A stretch of 64,000 nt of DNA from Pirellulales bacterium (GTDB lineage: Bacteria > Planctomycetota > Planctomycetia > Pirellulales > JAEUIK01): positions 49,085 through 113,084 of the forward strand of contig JAIESQ010000074.1 in assembly GCA_019745975.1 (NCBI GenBank), written 5' to 3'. Made by a program: the position numbers and the translations under genes. Positions 1-8,404 of the stretch are shown in pieces. The notes beneath the pieces are model-generated. The model made no database searches, was not told where the DNA came from, and worked only from the letters and a program-made list of their open reading frames with translations. How positions within the stretch are numbered: the first letter of the stretch is position 1; each line of letters begins with the position of its first letter.

Positions 1-1848
1 TACGCGGGTGAACTTGTTCCACCACCAGTTCAAGGCCAAGGTGGTTTGGTTGACCACGCCCGGGTTTGGTGCGGGGGGTGGACCAGCGGCATTCGAGATT
101 TGATTGGCTGGATTGAGGTTGACGCCTGAAAGGTCTTGCCACGACCAACGGAAGGCTGCCTCCCAGGCGCCCCAGCCGCCGAAACCGCGTTTGCGGCCCA
201 GGCCAAAGAAGTCGCTGTAGGGCACGACGTTGTAGTCGAGCACGCCCGCTTGCTTGAGATACAAGCAGCTTTCGCCAGTCAGGAAGTAGCCGCACTGGAA
301 GTAGGCTCCGGGATAGAAGATCGCGGGCCCGCCCAGTTGATTGAGCGAGGTCGCGAGGAATTCTGTCTGGAAGTGTGCCGAGCCGAAGTTGCCGGCGAGC
401 TCCGTGTGCCAGAAGTTGAAGCTATTGGCCGCGATCCGACCGGTGTCGACAACCGCCGGCGTGCCATTGGCGGTCAGGAATCCGCCCGATGGATCGCCCA
501 CGAAGAACTCGGGGACGGGGCGGGAGTTGAACGCCTTGGCGTCGGCTCCCGCTCGGCCTTTGCCCCCGAGTTCGCTGAAGTTGTAACCGCCGCCGACATG
601 CAACAGATAACGGCCGTCGGAGGGTTCATCGTAGTAGACAAGCCGCGAAGCCCGCAACGAGAAGGAAACACCGCCTGAGTCGCCGATCTGCGTGCCGTAG
701 CGATTGTCGCCGATCGTCGTATAAGTGGTGTCGACGCCATTGAAGAATGTTAACCCGGTTCCGTAGATGCTGTAGGCCCACTGCATCATCTCGTCTTCGC
801 TCATGGCATAGGCCATGATGCCGACGCGGCGGAACGGGTCTTGAGACTGGAAGGGAAGCGAGCGCTCCAGGAATTCCAAGTGGCGAATACTGGTCCAGTT
901 GTCCATCGTCTCCGGCACGCGGAATTGCCCGATACGGACCGTGCCGAGGAATGGGATCTCCGACTGTTCACCCCACACGTCGGCGAAGCTGGGGTGCCCG
1001 GCGATGGCGAAGTCCATTTCGATCGACAAGCCCGTGTGCTCGGTCAATTTGCCGATGGCTTGCAGACGGGTGCGTCGAAAGCCCACGCCATTCTGGATGT
1101 CGCCCAGCCGAGCAAACGACGCCTGGCTTTGGGTGAACATGCCGTCGTCGAGTTGCGCGAAGCCACTAAGCCGGATGAGCGGCAGTGTTGGCTTGCCGGC
1201 AGCTTCGAGCTTCTGCTCCACCGCCCCGAGTCGCGAGCCCAGATTGCCGATCTGATTGGGATCGAGCACGGGGGAGCCGCCGCTGTCACCCGACACGCTG
1301 GAGGAGTTGGGATCGATCCGATTGCGGAGGTTGCCGATCTGGTTCGGGTCGAGCACGGGGCTGCCCGGCTGCATCGCCGTGACGAATGAGCCACCCTCTT
1401 GATACGCGACTGGCGCAACCTCAGATTCCACGGGCGGCAAGGGCTCGCAACCGCCAGTGGTTGGTGGTGGCTCCATGAACGCGGGTGCAGATGCATGCGC
1501 AACCAGGCTTGGCGCGCCGGTGCGAGGCGCCGCTGCGTACGCGACCAAATTGGGGGTCGCAGAAGCGGCCTGATAATGTGATACGAGTTGCACCGCGCCC
1601 GATGATTCTCGCGGCGGATATGCAGGGGGCACCGGCACGAACTGCGACTGCGCAAGCAAATGTTCTGGGTAGCGCCGCGCGGCTGGCGACATGCTCGCCG
1701 CGGTATTCGCCGGCGTTGGTGCCGTCAGTGATTTCTGCGGCGCTGCTCTCGCGACGAGGTAGGGAGCCTGTGCGTAAGTCGGCGCGCCGACGATCGCCGA
1801 CACGATCGCCGTCAGGACGAGTAGTTTTCGTATCTGCGTCGCGCGCAT
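1..1848 (-). CDS. Phosphate-selective porin O/P-like outer membrane protein (partial, runs off left edge)
   Basis: An uninterrupted minus-strand frame starts at ATG 1848 and is still open at base 1, so at least 616 codons are present and the C-terminus lies outside the window. Residues 1-27 look like a signal peptide with an AYA-like cleavage site (PTYAQ). Residues 28-220 are Ala/Pro/Ser-rich and contain the motif SPVLDPNQIGNL twice (163-174 and 192-203). From about 221 the chain resembles OprP/OprO-type porins: a strand-rich region with IRLSGFAQLD, GLSIEMDFA and VRIGQFRVPE, followed by many aromatic strands. By family it should be an outer-membrane beta-barrel channel for anions or small solutes; substrate unknown. 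The family call is from recognised motifs only. Confidence 0.75.
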   Translation of the reverse strand, partial: MRATQIRKLLVLTAIVSAIVGAPTYAQAPYLVARAAPQKSLTAPTPANTAASMSPAARRYPEHLLAQSQFVPVPPAYPPRESSGAVQLVSHYQAASATPNLVAYAAAPRTGAPSLVAHASAPAFMEPPPTTGGCEPLPPVESEVAPVAYQEGGSFVTAMQPGSPVLDPNQIGNLRNRIDPNSSSVSGDSGGSPVLDPNQIGNLGSRLGAVEQKLEAAGKPTLPLIRLSGFAQLDDGMFTQSQASFARLGDIQNGVGFRRTRLQAIGKLTEHTGLSIEMDFAIAGHPSFADVWGEQSEIPFLGTVRIGQFRVPETMDNWTSIRHLEFLERSLPFQSQDPFRRVGIMAYAMSEDEMMQWAYSIYGTGLTFFNGVDTTYTTIGDNRYGTQIGDSGGVSFSLRASRLVYYDEPSDGRYLLHVGGGYNFSELGGKGRAGADAKAFNSRPVPEFFVGDPSGGFLTANGTPAVVDTGRIAANSFNFWHTELAGNFGSAHFQTEFLATSLNQLGGPAIFYPGAYFQCGYFLTGESCLYLKQAGVLDYNVVPYSDFFGLGRKRGFGGWGAWEAAFRWSWQDLSGVNLNPANQISNAAGPPPAPNPGVVNQTTLALNWWWNKFTRV

Positions 1849-2464
1849 CGAACCGACTCGGAACACGAAACCCGTTGCGGACCAATGTGACAAGCGAGGC
1901 AGCGAAATCGCCGCCTGCGGGTATGAGTAAATCGTCCCTACAATCGAGAATCTTGCTACAATCGCCTTAGATTAACGCGAAGTTACGTTACGAGGCTCGC
2001 TTTGGGCCCCTTTTGGTGAAGCGCGGTTGAGTAGTACGTATTTGGCAATCCCAGCAAGCAAGCGCCAGCATGCTCCGGGCGGCGGCTCTCAGATCGGCGC
2101 GTCGAGCAGCGACGACTCCTGGCAGCGTCCTTGCTGGCCGGGCGCTCGCGAGCGCGTTGCTCCCGACTGGAGCTAGACGGCAGACTTTTCCAATCGTTCC
2201 GGTTTCGCAGTCGCTTGCCGAGATCGCATGACGACTACGCGGCGCGCCCGTGCGAATCAGCCGTCAAGAAGCTGGCGCGCAACTCTTGAACGGCTGGCGA
2301 TTGTTGTTAGAGTCGAAGTCTGGGGATCGATGCTCGGGAGAAAGCCCGCGCGGCTCCGACATCGCGCGACGTACCGTCGTTCGTTCGATCGTTGCTGTGT
2401 TCCCTTCACACGATCGAAGGCCGCACGTCGCAGGCCTGGTCGTCCTTGGTGGAAAGCTGTTGTC
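1849..2464. other. Intergenic region between divergent genes, no gene seen
   Basis: This 616-bp stretch separates the minus-strand porin from the plus-strand unknown gene at 2465. An open frame extends upstream of 2465 to 2228, but that extension is Arg-rich and of low complexity, as expected of chance GC-rich reading, so I do not include it in the gene. Apart from the CTACAATCG repeat I see no promoter or RNA that I can defend. Confidence 0.4.
1938..1964 (-). promoter_or_regulatory. Direct repeat CTACAATCG x2 upstream of the porin gene
   Basis: The nonamer CTACAATCG occurs at 1938-1946 and again at 1956-1964, separated by nine bases, giving an 18-bp period. It lies 90-116 bp upstream of the porin start. 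Spaced direct repeats in this position can be operators for a dimeric or tandem-binding regulator; no known consensus (for example the Pho box) matches. Functional assignment is speculative. Confidence 0.2.
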
Positions 2465-3034
2465 ATGCCGCAGTCCCGCGGGTATCCGTCGGACGATGTC
2501 GAGCAGTTGTTGCTCAACGCGCGCTTGCGCGATGAGTTGGAGCCATTTCTCGACGACTCGATCGCGTACTTCAACGAAGCGGGCATGCCCACGGCCATCG
2601 AGAACGAGTTTCTGGCGAGCATGCTGGCGTGGGAGCGCGCTCCGGCGCTGCCGATTTCGAGATGGTTCGAGCCCGAGCTGCGGTTGCCGGCCCCCGAGGC
2701 GCTCCACGACGACGTGCTGCACGACAAGCTTTGGGCTGTGGTGCAGCAGTTGTTCGACAAGCGGATCGTGCTCGACTTCACCGATCATCTTTCCGATCGC
2801 CAGCTCTACACGGTGATCTACCGGGACATTCTCCCCTGCTACGAGAAGTATCTGCCCACCGGCGATCACTACCTGCATTGGGATTGCGCCGACCAGGGTG
2901 GCGACCCGGAAATCTGGCTCCGCTATTACGCCGACGAAGAGGAGCGAGCAGATTGGTTTAGCCAATTCGGCGACGAGCTGCCGCCGCGCGAGAATCTGCC
3001 GTTTCCGCGCAACTTGCCGCGGCGACCACTGTAG
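2465..3034 (+). CDS. Unassigned acidic cytosolic protein, 189 aa
   Basis: I do not recognise this family. ATG 2465 was chosen because it follows a GGTGGAAAG-like ribosome site and because residues upstream of it look non-coding. The protein is acidic and rich in Trp, Tyr and Asp, has no signal peptide or membrane segment, and contains stretches such as LDFTDHLSDRQLYTVIYRD and HWDCADQGGDPEIWL. Its stop is two bases before the nitroreductase start, so the two are very probably cotranscribed and may act together. Proline- and arginine-rich residues close the C-terminus (PFPRNLPRRPL). Confidence 0.7.
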   Translation: MPQSRGYPSDDVEQLLLNARLRDELEPFLDDSIAYFNEAGMPTAIENEFLASMLAWERAPALPISRWFEPELRLPAPEALHDDVLHDKLWAVVQQLFDKRIVLDFTDHLSDRQLYTVIYRDILPCYEKYLPTGDHYLHWDCADQGGDPEIWLRYYADEEERADWFSQFGDELPPRENLPFPRNLPRRPL

Positions 3035-3036
3035 CG

Positions 3037-3714
3037 ATGGCCGACCTCGACGCCACGATCCGCCAGCGCCGCAGTGTCCGCGGCTTTCTTCCCGATCAAA
3101 TGGTGCCGCGCGCGGTCCTCGTCGAGGCACTTGAGCTTGCCCAGCGCGCGCCCTCGAACTGCAATATTCAGCCGTGGCGCACCTTTGTTGCGTCGGGGGA
3201 TCGCTGCCGAGCGTTGCGCGAGGCGCTTGTCGCGGCGGCCACGTCAGGGCGCGCCCCACAACCCGAGGACCCGGTCGACGAGTTCCCCGGCGAGTATCGA
3301 CGCCTGCAGGTCGATTGCGCCGTGGCCTTGTACCGCGAAATGGGGATCGACCGCGGCGATCATGCCGGACGCCTGCGCGCCCTGTTGCGCAATTTCGAGC
3401 TCTTCGACGCTCCGCACGTGGCCATCATTTGCATGGAGAAGCACTTCGGCGTTGGCGTGGCGCTCGACGTCGGTATGTACGTGCAGACGCTCCTGTTAGC
3501 GCTCTGGGCGCGTGGGATCGCCTCTTGCGCGCAGGCGAGCCTGCGCATGTACCCCGACATCATTCGCCGCGAACTGGGTATCGCGGATAACCTGCGCATC
3601 CTGTGCGGAATCTCGTTTGGCTACGAGGATCCGCAAGTGCCGGCCAACCGCACGCGGCAGACGCGCGAGGAGCTGGCCACGAACGTTACGTTCCTCGGAG
3701 ACGACGCACGATGA
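3037..3714 (+). CDS. Nitroreductase family FMN-dependent oxidoreductase
   Basis: A 225-aa protein of typical nitroreductase length. The N-terminus IRQRRSVRGFLP is the usual FMN-phosphate-binding Arg/Ser segment, followed by RAPSNCNIQPWR, the family's flavin-contacting APS-x-x-N-x-QPW motif. Later parts (VGMYVQTLLLALWARGIAS and LRILCGISFGYED) match the conserved dimer core and the GYxD-type C-terminal motif. Family members reduce nitro, quinone or enone substrates with NAD(P)H; the substrate here is unknown. It is two bases downstream of the unassigned gene, and its TGA overlaps the formyltransferase ATG (ATGA), placing it in the glycan-like operon. Confidence 0.88.
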   Translation: MADLDATIRQRRSVRGFLPDQMVPRAVLVEALELAQRAPSNCNIQPWRTFVASGDRCRALREALVAAATSGRAPQPEDPVDEFPGEYRRLQVDCAVALYREMGIDRGDHAGRLRALLRNFELFDAPHVAIICMEKHFGVGVALDVGMYVQTLLLALWARGIASCAQASLRMYPDIIRRELGIADNLRILCGISFGYEDPQVPANRTRQTREELATNVTFLGDDAR

Positions 3715-4589
3715 CGCCGCCGTCGGCCGATCCTGTGACCACCGCGTCCAACGAACTAGGCTCAACGCAGCCAGCGATTTCGCTGGTGTTCATCGGCCAA
3801 AAAAACTTCTACACCGAATTCTTGATCGATTGGCTCTCGACGATCGTCGATGTACGCGGCGTGATTTGGACTTCCAGCGATCGCCACACCTGGCAGTTCC
3901 GTTGGCGGCGCTGGCGGCAGCGACTGAAGCGCGGCGGCCTGCGACGCGCCGCCAGCGAAGTGCTGTTTCACCTCTACTCGCGCTTGCGCTACTCGCACGA
4001 CACTCGCGAAATCCGCCACCTCGTTCAGCAAGGCCGCGACAAGTGGCAGGTGCCGCAACGCGAGGTGCCAGCGCTGGAGGTCGTCAATCTCAAAGATCGG
4101 CGGGTGGCGGCGTATCTGGCCGAGCATCGGCCGGACATGCTGTTCACGCAATGCATCAACGAGCTGATTCCGCCCGCGGTGTTCGAGTTCCCGCCGTTGG
4201 GTTGCTATGTGTTCCACGAAGGGGTCGTACCGAAGTATCGGGGCAAGTTCTGCACACATTGGGCGATTCACAACGGCGACTTCGATTGCATCGGCGCGAC
4301 CGTGCTCCGAGTCGATCGAGGATTCGATTCCGGATCAGTCGCTTTTGTCGAGCCCGTCTTTGTGCACGCGAGCGGCCGCGGGCACGGCTGGCTCGAACAT
4401 GAAACGCTGTTTCTGGCCTTGCCGCGATTGAAAAGCTGGCTGGAAGACGTGGGGAGTGGCAAGCTGCAGCTCAGCGACCAGGGAGGACAGTTCCCGATTT
4501 ATAGTTACCCCACGGTCGATCACGTTTTTGGCGCCGAGGCGCACAAAGCAGCGTATGATCGCTGGCGCCAAGAACGCCAGAAGTCGTGA
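3711..4589 (+). CDS. Formyltransferase-fold protein (formyl_trans_N family)
   Basis: The start ATG 3711 overlaps the nitroreductase stop (ATGA). The 292-aa chain resembles the 10-formyl-THF-dependent transferases (methionyl-tRNA, phosphoribosylglycinamide and amino-sugar formyltransferases). It has the FHEGVVPKYRG loop, then a second motif HWAIHNGDFDCIGATVL and RGFDSGSV, which carries the expected catalytic Asp. The Asn that normally sits two residues before the His (N-x-H) is Val here (VFH), so the classical Asn-His-Asp triad is incomplete. Next to an aminotransferase and a sugar transferase, N-formylation of an amino sugar is the most reasonable guess, but activity is uncertain because of the altered triad. 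Confidence 0.8.
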   Translation: MTPPSADPVTTASNELGSTQPAISLVFIGQKNFYTEFLIDWLSTIVDVRGVIWTSSDRHTWQFRWRRWRQRLKRGGLRRAASEVLFHLYSRLRYSHDTREIRHLVQQGRDKWQVPQREVPALEVVNLKDRRVAAYLAEHRPDMLFTQCINELIPPAVFEFPPLGCYVFHEGVVPKYRGKFCTHWAIHNGDFDCIGATVLRVDRGFDSGSVAFVEPVFVHASGRGHGWLEHETLFLALPRLKSWLEDVGSGKLQLSDQGGQFPIYSYPTVDHVFGAEAHKAAYDRWRQERQKS

Positions 4590-4700
4590 CCTCGTCGATC
4601 GCGCCGCAATGATGCTGACGACGGCGCGGTTCGCGGGCGCCTTCCTAAGGGCGTCGCGGATTGAGTGCGGTTCCGATTACGACTAGGTGAACCCTCGCCA

Positions 4701-6359
4701 GTGAATGCACTGCGGTACTACTACACGCTGCGCGACTTGAAACCGGTCCAGATCTACGGCCGCGTTTGGCAGCGCCTGATTCAACCGCGCCCCGACGATC
4801 GTCCCGCCCCACCGCTCCGTCCGCGAACCGGCCGCTGGTTGCCACCGGCACGGCACGCACCGGCCATGACCGGCCCGCGGCGCTTTCGCTTCCTCGGCGA
4901 AGAGCGCGAGCTCGACTGGCCAAGCAGTTGGAACGATCCGGCTATCCACAAGCTTTGGCTCTTCAACCTGCAGTACTTTGCCGACCTGGCCAGCGACGAC
5001 GCGCACCATCGAGCTGATTGGCATCGCGCTCTGATCGCTCGCTGGATCGCCGACACGCGGCCGTTCGTCGGCCACGCCTGGGTTCCCTATTGCACGTCAC
5101 AACGGATTATCAATTGGATCAAGTGGCTGCTCGCAGGCAACGAGCCTGTTCCTGGGATGCTCGACTCGCTGGCGCTACAGATTCGCTATCTCGAGCAGCG
5201 TTTAGAGCATCATGTGCAGGGCAATCATCTGCTGGCGAATGCGGTCGCCTTGGCATTTGCCGGAGTGTTTTTCAACGCCCGCGAAGGCGATCGCTGGCTG
5301 GCGACCGCGCTAACCCTGCTGCGTGCTCAAGTCGTCGAGCAGGTGCTCGCCGACGGCGGGCACTATGAGCTCAGTCCGATGTACCACGCGCTGGTGCTCG
5401 AGCACCTGCTCGATGTCGCCAATCTTGCCCAGGCGTACTCCGCTGCGATTCCTGAGGCCACGACACCTGTCGCTGGTTGGAGCGAGCGGATTGCCGCCAT
5501 GGTGCGCTGGCTGCAAACCATGACATTTCCCGATGGGCAGATTGCGCTATTGAGCGACAGCGCCTGGGAAATCGCCGCGACGACGGCGGAGCTTGGCGAC
5601 TATGCCAGTCGACTTGGATTTCGCTTGCCGCCACTCGCCGAAGGGCCAGTAACGCCCTTGGCCGACAGTGGCTACGTGCGCTTGCAACAAGGGCCGGCAG
5701 TGTTGATCGCCGATGTCGGCCCGCTGGGTGCCCGCTATCAAGCAGGGCACGGACATGCCGATGTGCTCTCATTCGAACTGGCGCTGGCCGGGCAGCGCGT
5801 GATCGTCGACACCGGCACGTCGGTCTATTATGGCAACTCGCTGGCGCGTCTCCAAGAGCGCGGCACCGCGGCGCACAACACCGTGACGGTCGACGGCGCC
5901 AATTCGTCGGAAGTGTGGGACAACTTTCGTGTCGCCAGGCGTGCCCGGCCCCGAGATCTCTTCATCGGGCAGCCGCGCACGCAAGGGGAGGACGACGCGC
6001 TAGTCGTCAGTTGCGCGCACGACGGTTACCTGCGACTTCCCGGACGTGTGCTGCATCGGCGTACCTGGCGCCTCACGAGCGAAGCCTTGGAAATCGAAGA
6101 CCGGCTCGACGGCCGCTTCGAGACCGCGGTCGCGCGATTTCACTTTGATCCGGCGATTCAATTGGTGTCGCAAGCAGCCGATGGTTGCAAATTTCGGGTG
6201 CCCGGGTGGTCGATCGAGCTCGTGACGCGCGGCTGTCGACTGAAGCTCGAGCGCTCGGCGTATCATCCGCGCTTCGGCACGTCGCACGACAATCTTTGCA
6301 TCGCGGCGGAGTTGCTTGGCCCGCTGGCGAGATTTCGCTACTCGTGGACGGCTGGTTAG
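4701..6359 (+). CDS. Heparinase II/III-like glycan lyase
   Basis: A 552-aa protein when started at GTG 4701, which has AGGTGA ten bases upstream; another GTG at 4665 would add 12 residues. The N-terminal two thirds form the alpha-toroid region (HVQGNHLLANAVALAFAG and GGHYELSPMYH are hallmark segments with the candidate catalytic Asn, His and Tyr). The C-terminal part is the heparinase_II_III beta domain (GHGHADVLSFELALAGQ, VDTGTSVYYG, AAHNTVTVDG). No signal peptide is evident. Such proteins accompany exopolysaccharide gene sets and are thought to cleave or process uronic-acid polymers. It is 111 bp after the formyltransferase. Confidence 0.88.
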   Translation: MNALRYYYTLRDLKPVQIYGRVWQRLIQPRPDDRPAPPLRPRTGRWLPPARHAPAMTGPRRFRFLGEERELDWPSSWNDPAIHKLWLFNLQYFADLASDDAHHRADWHRALIARWIADTRPFVGHAWVPYCTSQRIINWIKWLLAGNEPVPGMLDSLALQIRYLEQRLEHHVQGNHLLANAVALAFAGVFFNAREGDRWLATALTLLRAQVVEQVLADGGHYELSPMYHALVLEHLLDVANLAQAYSAAIPEATTPVAGWSERIAAMVRWLQTMTFPDGQIALLSDSAWEIAATTAELGDYASRLGFRLPPLAEGPVTPLADSGYVRLQQGPAVLIADVGPLGARYQAGHGHADVLSFELALAGQRVIVDTGTSVYYGNSLARLQERGTAAHNTVTVDGANSSEVWDNFRVARRARPRDLFIGQPRTQGEDDALVVSCAHDGYLRLPGRVLHRRTWRLTSEALEIEDRLDGRFETAVARFHFDPAIQLVSQAADGCKFRVPGWSIELVTRGCRLKLERSAYHPRFGTSHDNLCIAAELLGPLARFRYSWTAG

Positions 6360-6372
6360 GAAATCCGAAGAA

Positions 6373-6480
6373 CTGCAGAGTCAAAAATGCGAGGGGGACA
6401 GGTACATGTTTTCGGCCGACGCGAGTTGGTGAGGAATGACCTTGGCGTGCCGAAAAATGTACCAGTCCCCGACTTTGCAG
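6373..6480 (+). repeat. Hairpin repeat (REP/MITE-like) copy 1
   Basis: The 108-bp element is bounded by imperfect inverted ends CTGCAGAGTC and GACTTTGCAG. A second inner pair, GGGGACAGGTACATG-TTTTCGG on the left and CCGAAAAATGTACCAGTCCCC on the right (hyphen only splits the string), would fold into a long stem. The centre, about 40 bp, is variable. A second copy lies at 60042-60148 in the opposite orientation. It sits between the heparinase and aminotransferase genes. The form suggests a non-autonomous element mobilised in trans, as REP elements are by RAYT transposases; no such transposase is in the window. Confidence 0.75.
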
Positions 6481-6630
6481 GTCGCTTGGTTAGGCAACGG
6501 AAGCGAGTGGTCGGTGTGGCGCCAGGTTGATAGAGTGTAAGCTGCGAATCGGCGATCGCGACGAAGTGAGCAAAAGTACCGTGGCTGAGCGCAGTGCCAG
6601 CGGTATCGCCGAACGCCTTGAGGATTCGCG

Positions 6631-7797
6631 ATGACGAGCGAGGAACCGTTCCTGCCTTTCTTCGTTCCCGATATCGGCGAGGCCGAAATTGCCGCCGTTG
6701 TCGACGTGTTGCGTTCGGGTTGGCTGACGACCGGCGCCAAGACAAAGGAATTTGAGCGGCTGTTCGCCGAGCGGATCGGGGTCAAGCACGCCGTAGCCGT
6801 GAATTCGGCGACCGCGGCGCTGCATCTAGCGCTGGAAGCAATCGATATCCGACCGGGTGACGAAGTCATTGTTCCCACGATGACTTTTGCGTCGACGGCT
6901 GAGGTCGTGGCTTATCTTGGCGCCAAGCCAGTGCTTGTCGACTGCGTCGCGGACACACTGTGCGTCGATCCCGCGGCCGTTGTCGCGGCCATCACGCCGC
7001 GCACCAAAGCGATTATGCCGGTGCACTATGCCGGCCAAGCCTGCGATATGGAGCCGCTACTGGCGACCGTTCGCAAGCACGGCATCAGAGTCGTCGAAGA
7101 CGCCGCGCATGCACTGCCGGCGGCCTATCGCGGCCAGACGATCGGCACGCTGGGCGACGTGACGTGCTTTTCGTTCTACGCCAATAAGACGATCACCACG
7201 GGCGAAGGGGGAATGCTCGTCACGGCCGACGACGCTCTGGCCGACCGCGCTCGCATCATGAGCCTGCACGGCATCAGCCGCGATGCCTGGAAGCGTTTTA
7301 CCGCCGAAGGCTCCTGGTACTACGAGATCCTGCGTCCCGGCTTCAAGTACAACCTGACCGATATTGCCGCCGCGCTGGGGGTCGTGCAGTTGAGCCGCTG
7401 CGACGAATTCTGGAAGCAGCGTTCCGCGTTGGCGTTGCGCTACAACGAGCTGTTAGCCGACGTGCCGGAATTGACGCGACCGACGACGCGCGACGACGTC
7501 ACGCATGCCTGGCACTTGTACGTCGTCAAGTTGAACCTCGATCGGCTGCGAATCAACCGCAATCAGTTCATCGACGAACTGAAAAAACGCCGCATCGGCC
7601 ATAGCGTGCATTACACGCCGCTGCACATGCATCCGTACTATCGCGAGGCATACGGGTATCAGCCTGGCGATCTGCCCGTGGCGCGCGCGGTGTACGAGCG
7701 GATCGTGTCGTTGCCGCTCTTCTCGAAAATGACGCATGCCGAGCAGGACCGCGTGGTGCGCGCCATCAAGGACATCGCCGCGGAGCACCGCCGGTGA
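6631..7797 (+). CDS. DegT/DnrJ/EryC1/StrS-family PLP aminotransferase
   Basis: A 388-aa fold-type I aminotransferase. The N-terminus has the family's GWLTTG loop, then AVNSATAALHLALEA, the VVEDAAHALPA segment with the PLP-contacting Asp, and SFYANKTITTGEGGML, where Lys is the Schiff-base residue. The C-terminal HYTPLHMHPYY is also typical. These enzymes transfer an amino group to a 3- or 4-keto nucleotide sugar. It is 270 bp after the heparinase gene, with the hairpin repeat between, and its stop overlaps the sugar transferase start. It would supply the amino sugar on which the formyltransferase could act. Confidence 0.93.
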   Translation: MTSEEPFLPFFVPDIGEAEIAAVVDVLRSGWLTTGAKTKEFERLFAERIGVKHAVAVNSATAALHLALEAIDIRPGDEVIVPTMTFASTAEVVAYLGAKPVLVDCVADTLCVDPAAVVAAITPRTKAIMPVHYAGQACDMEPLLATVRKHGIRVVEDAAHALPAAYRGQTIGTLGDVTCFSFYANKTITTGEGGMLVTADDALADRARIMSLHGISRDAWKRFTAEGSWYYEILRPGFKYNLTDIAAALGVVQLSRCDEFWKQRSALALRYNELLADVPELTRPTTRDDVTHAWHLYVVKLNLDRLRINRNQFIDELKKRRIGHSVHYTPLHMHPYYREAYGYQPGDLPVARAVYERIVSLPLFSKMTHAEQDRVVRAIKDIAAEHRR

Positions 7798-8384
7798 GCA
7801 AGCGGTTGTTCGATGTCGTCATCTCGGCCCTCGGGCTCGTAGCACTCGCGCCACTATTCGCCCTGCTTGCCTTGGCAATTAAGGCGACCTCGCGCGGGCC
7901 AGTGTTCTTTCGGCAAGAGCGCGTGGGACGCGACTTTCGGCCGTTTCGCATCTATAAATTTCGCACGATGGTCGTCGACGCCCCCCAGCTCGGCCGCCAG
8001 ATCACGGCCGGCCGCGATCCGCGCATCACCTCGATCGGGCACGTGCTCCGCAAAACGAAGCTCGACGAGCTGCCGCAATTGATCAACGTGCTCACGGGCG
8101 ACATGAGCCTGGTCGGCCCGCGCCCCGAGGTGCCCAAGTACGTCGAGATGTTCCGCCCACAGTTTGCCGAGGTGCTCCGCGTGCGGCCTGGCATCACCGA
8201 TCTGGCGAGCGTCAAGTATCGCGACGAAAGCGAGATCCTTGGCGCGGCGTCCGACCCCGAAGCGGTGTACGTCGAGCGCGTGTTGCCCGACAAGTTGGCG
8301 CTGGCGAGCCAATACGTACGCGAAGCGTCATTCTGGTTCGACGTGCGGCTATTGTTCGCCACACTGTGGAAGATCGTGCGCTAG
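7794..8384 (+). CDS. Initiating sugar transferase (bacterial sugar transferase, PglC-like)
   Basis: GTG 7794 overlaps the aminotransferase TGA by four bases. At 196 aa it is the short, PglC-sized form: one N-terminal hydrophobic segment (ISALGLVALAPLFALLALAI) followed by the catalytic domain. Visible motifs are GPVFFRQERVG, YKFRTMVVDA, LRKTKLDELPQLINVL and DMSLVGPRPE, all hallmarks of PF02397 phosphoglycosyl transferases, including the acidic pair of the family. Such enzymes put the first sugar phosphate onto undecaprenyl phosphate at the inner membrane, so this is the likely start of the cluster's glycan. It is the last gene of the run; the next gene is convergent. Confidence 0.93.
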   Translation: MSKRLFDVVISALGLVALAPLFALLALAIKATSRGPVFFRQERVGRDFRPFRIYKFRTMVVDAPQLGRQITAGRDPRITSIGHVLRKTKLDELPQLINVLTGDMSLVGPRPEVPKYVEMFRPQFAEVLRVRPGITDLASVKYRDESEILGAASDPEAVYVERVLPDKLALASQYVREASFWFDVRLLFATLWKIVR

Positions 8385-8404
8385 CTTGTGCACGTCCGCG
8401 CTGG

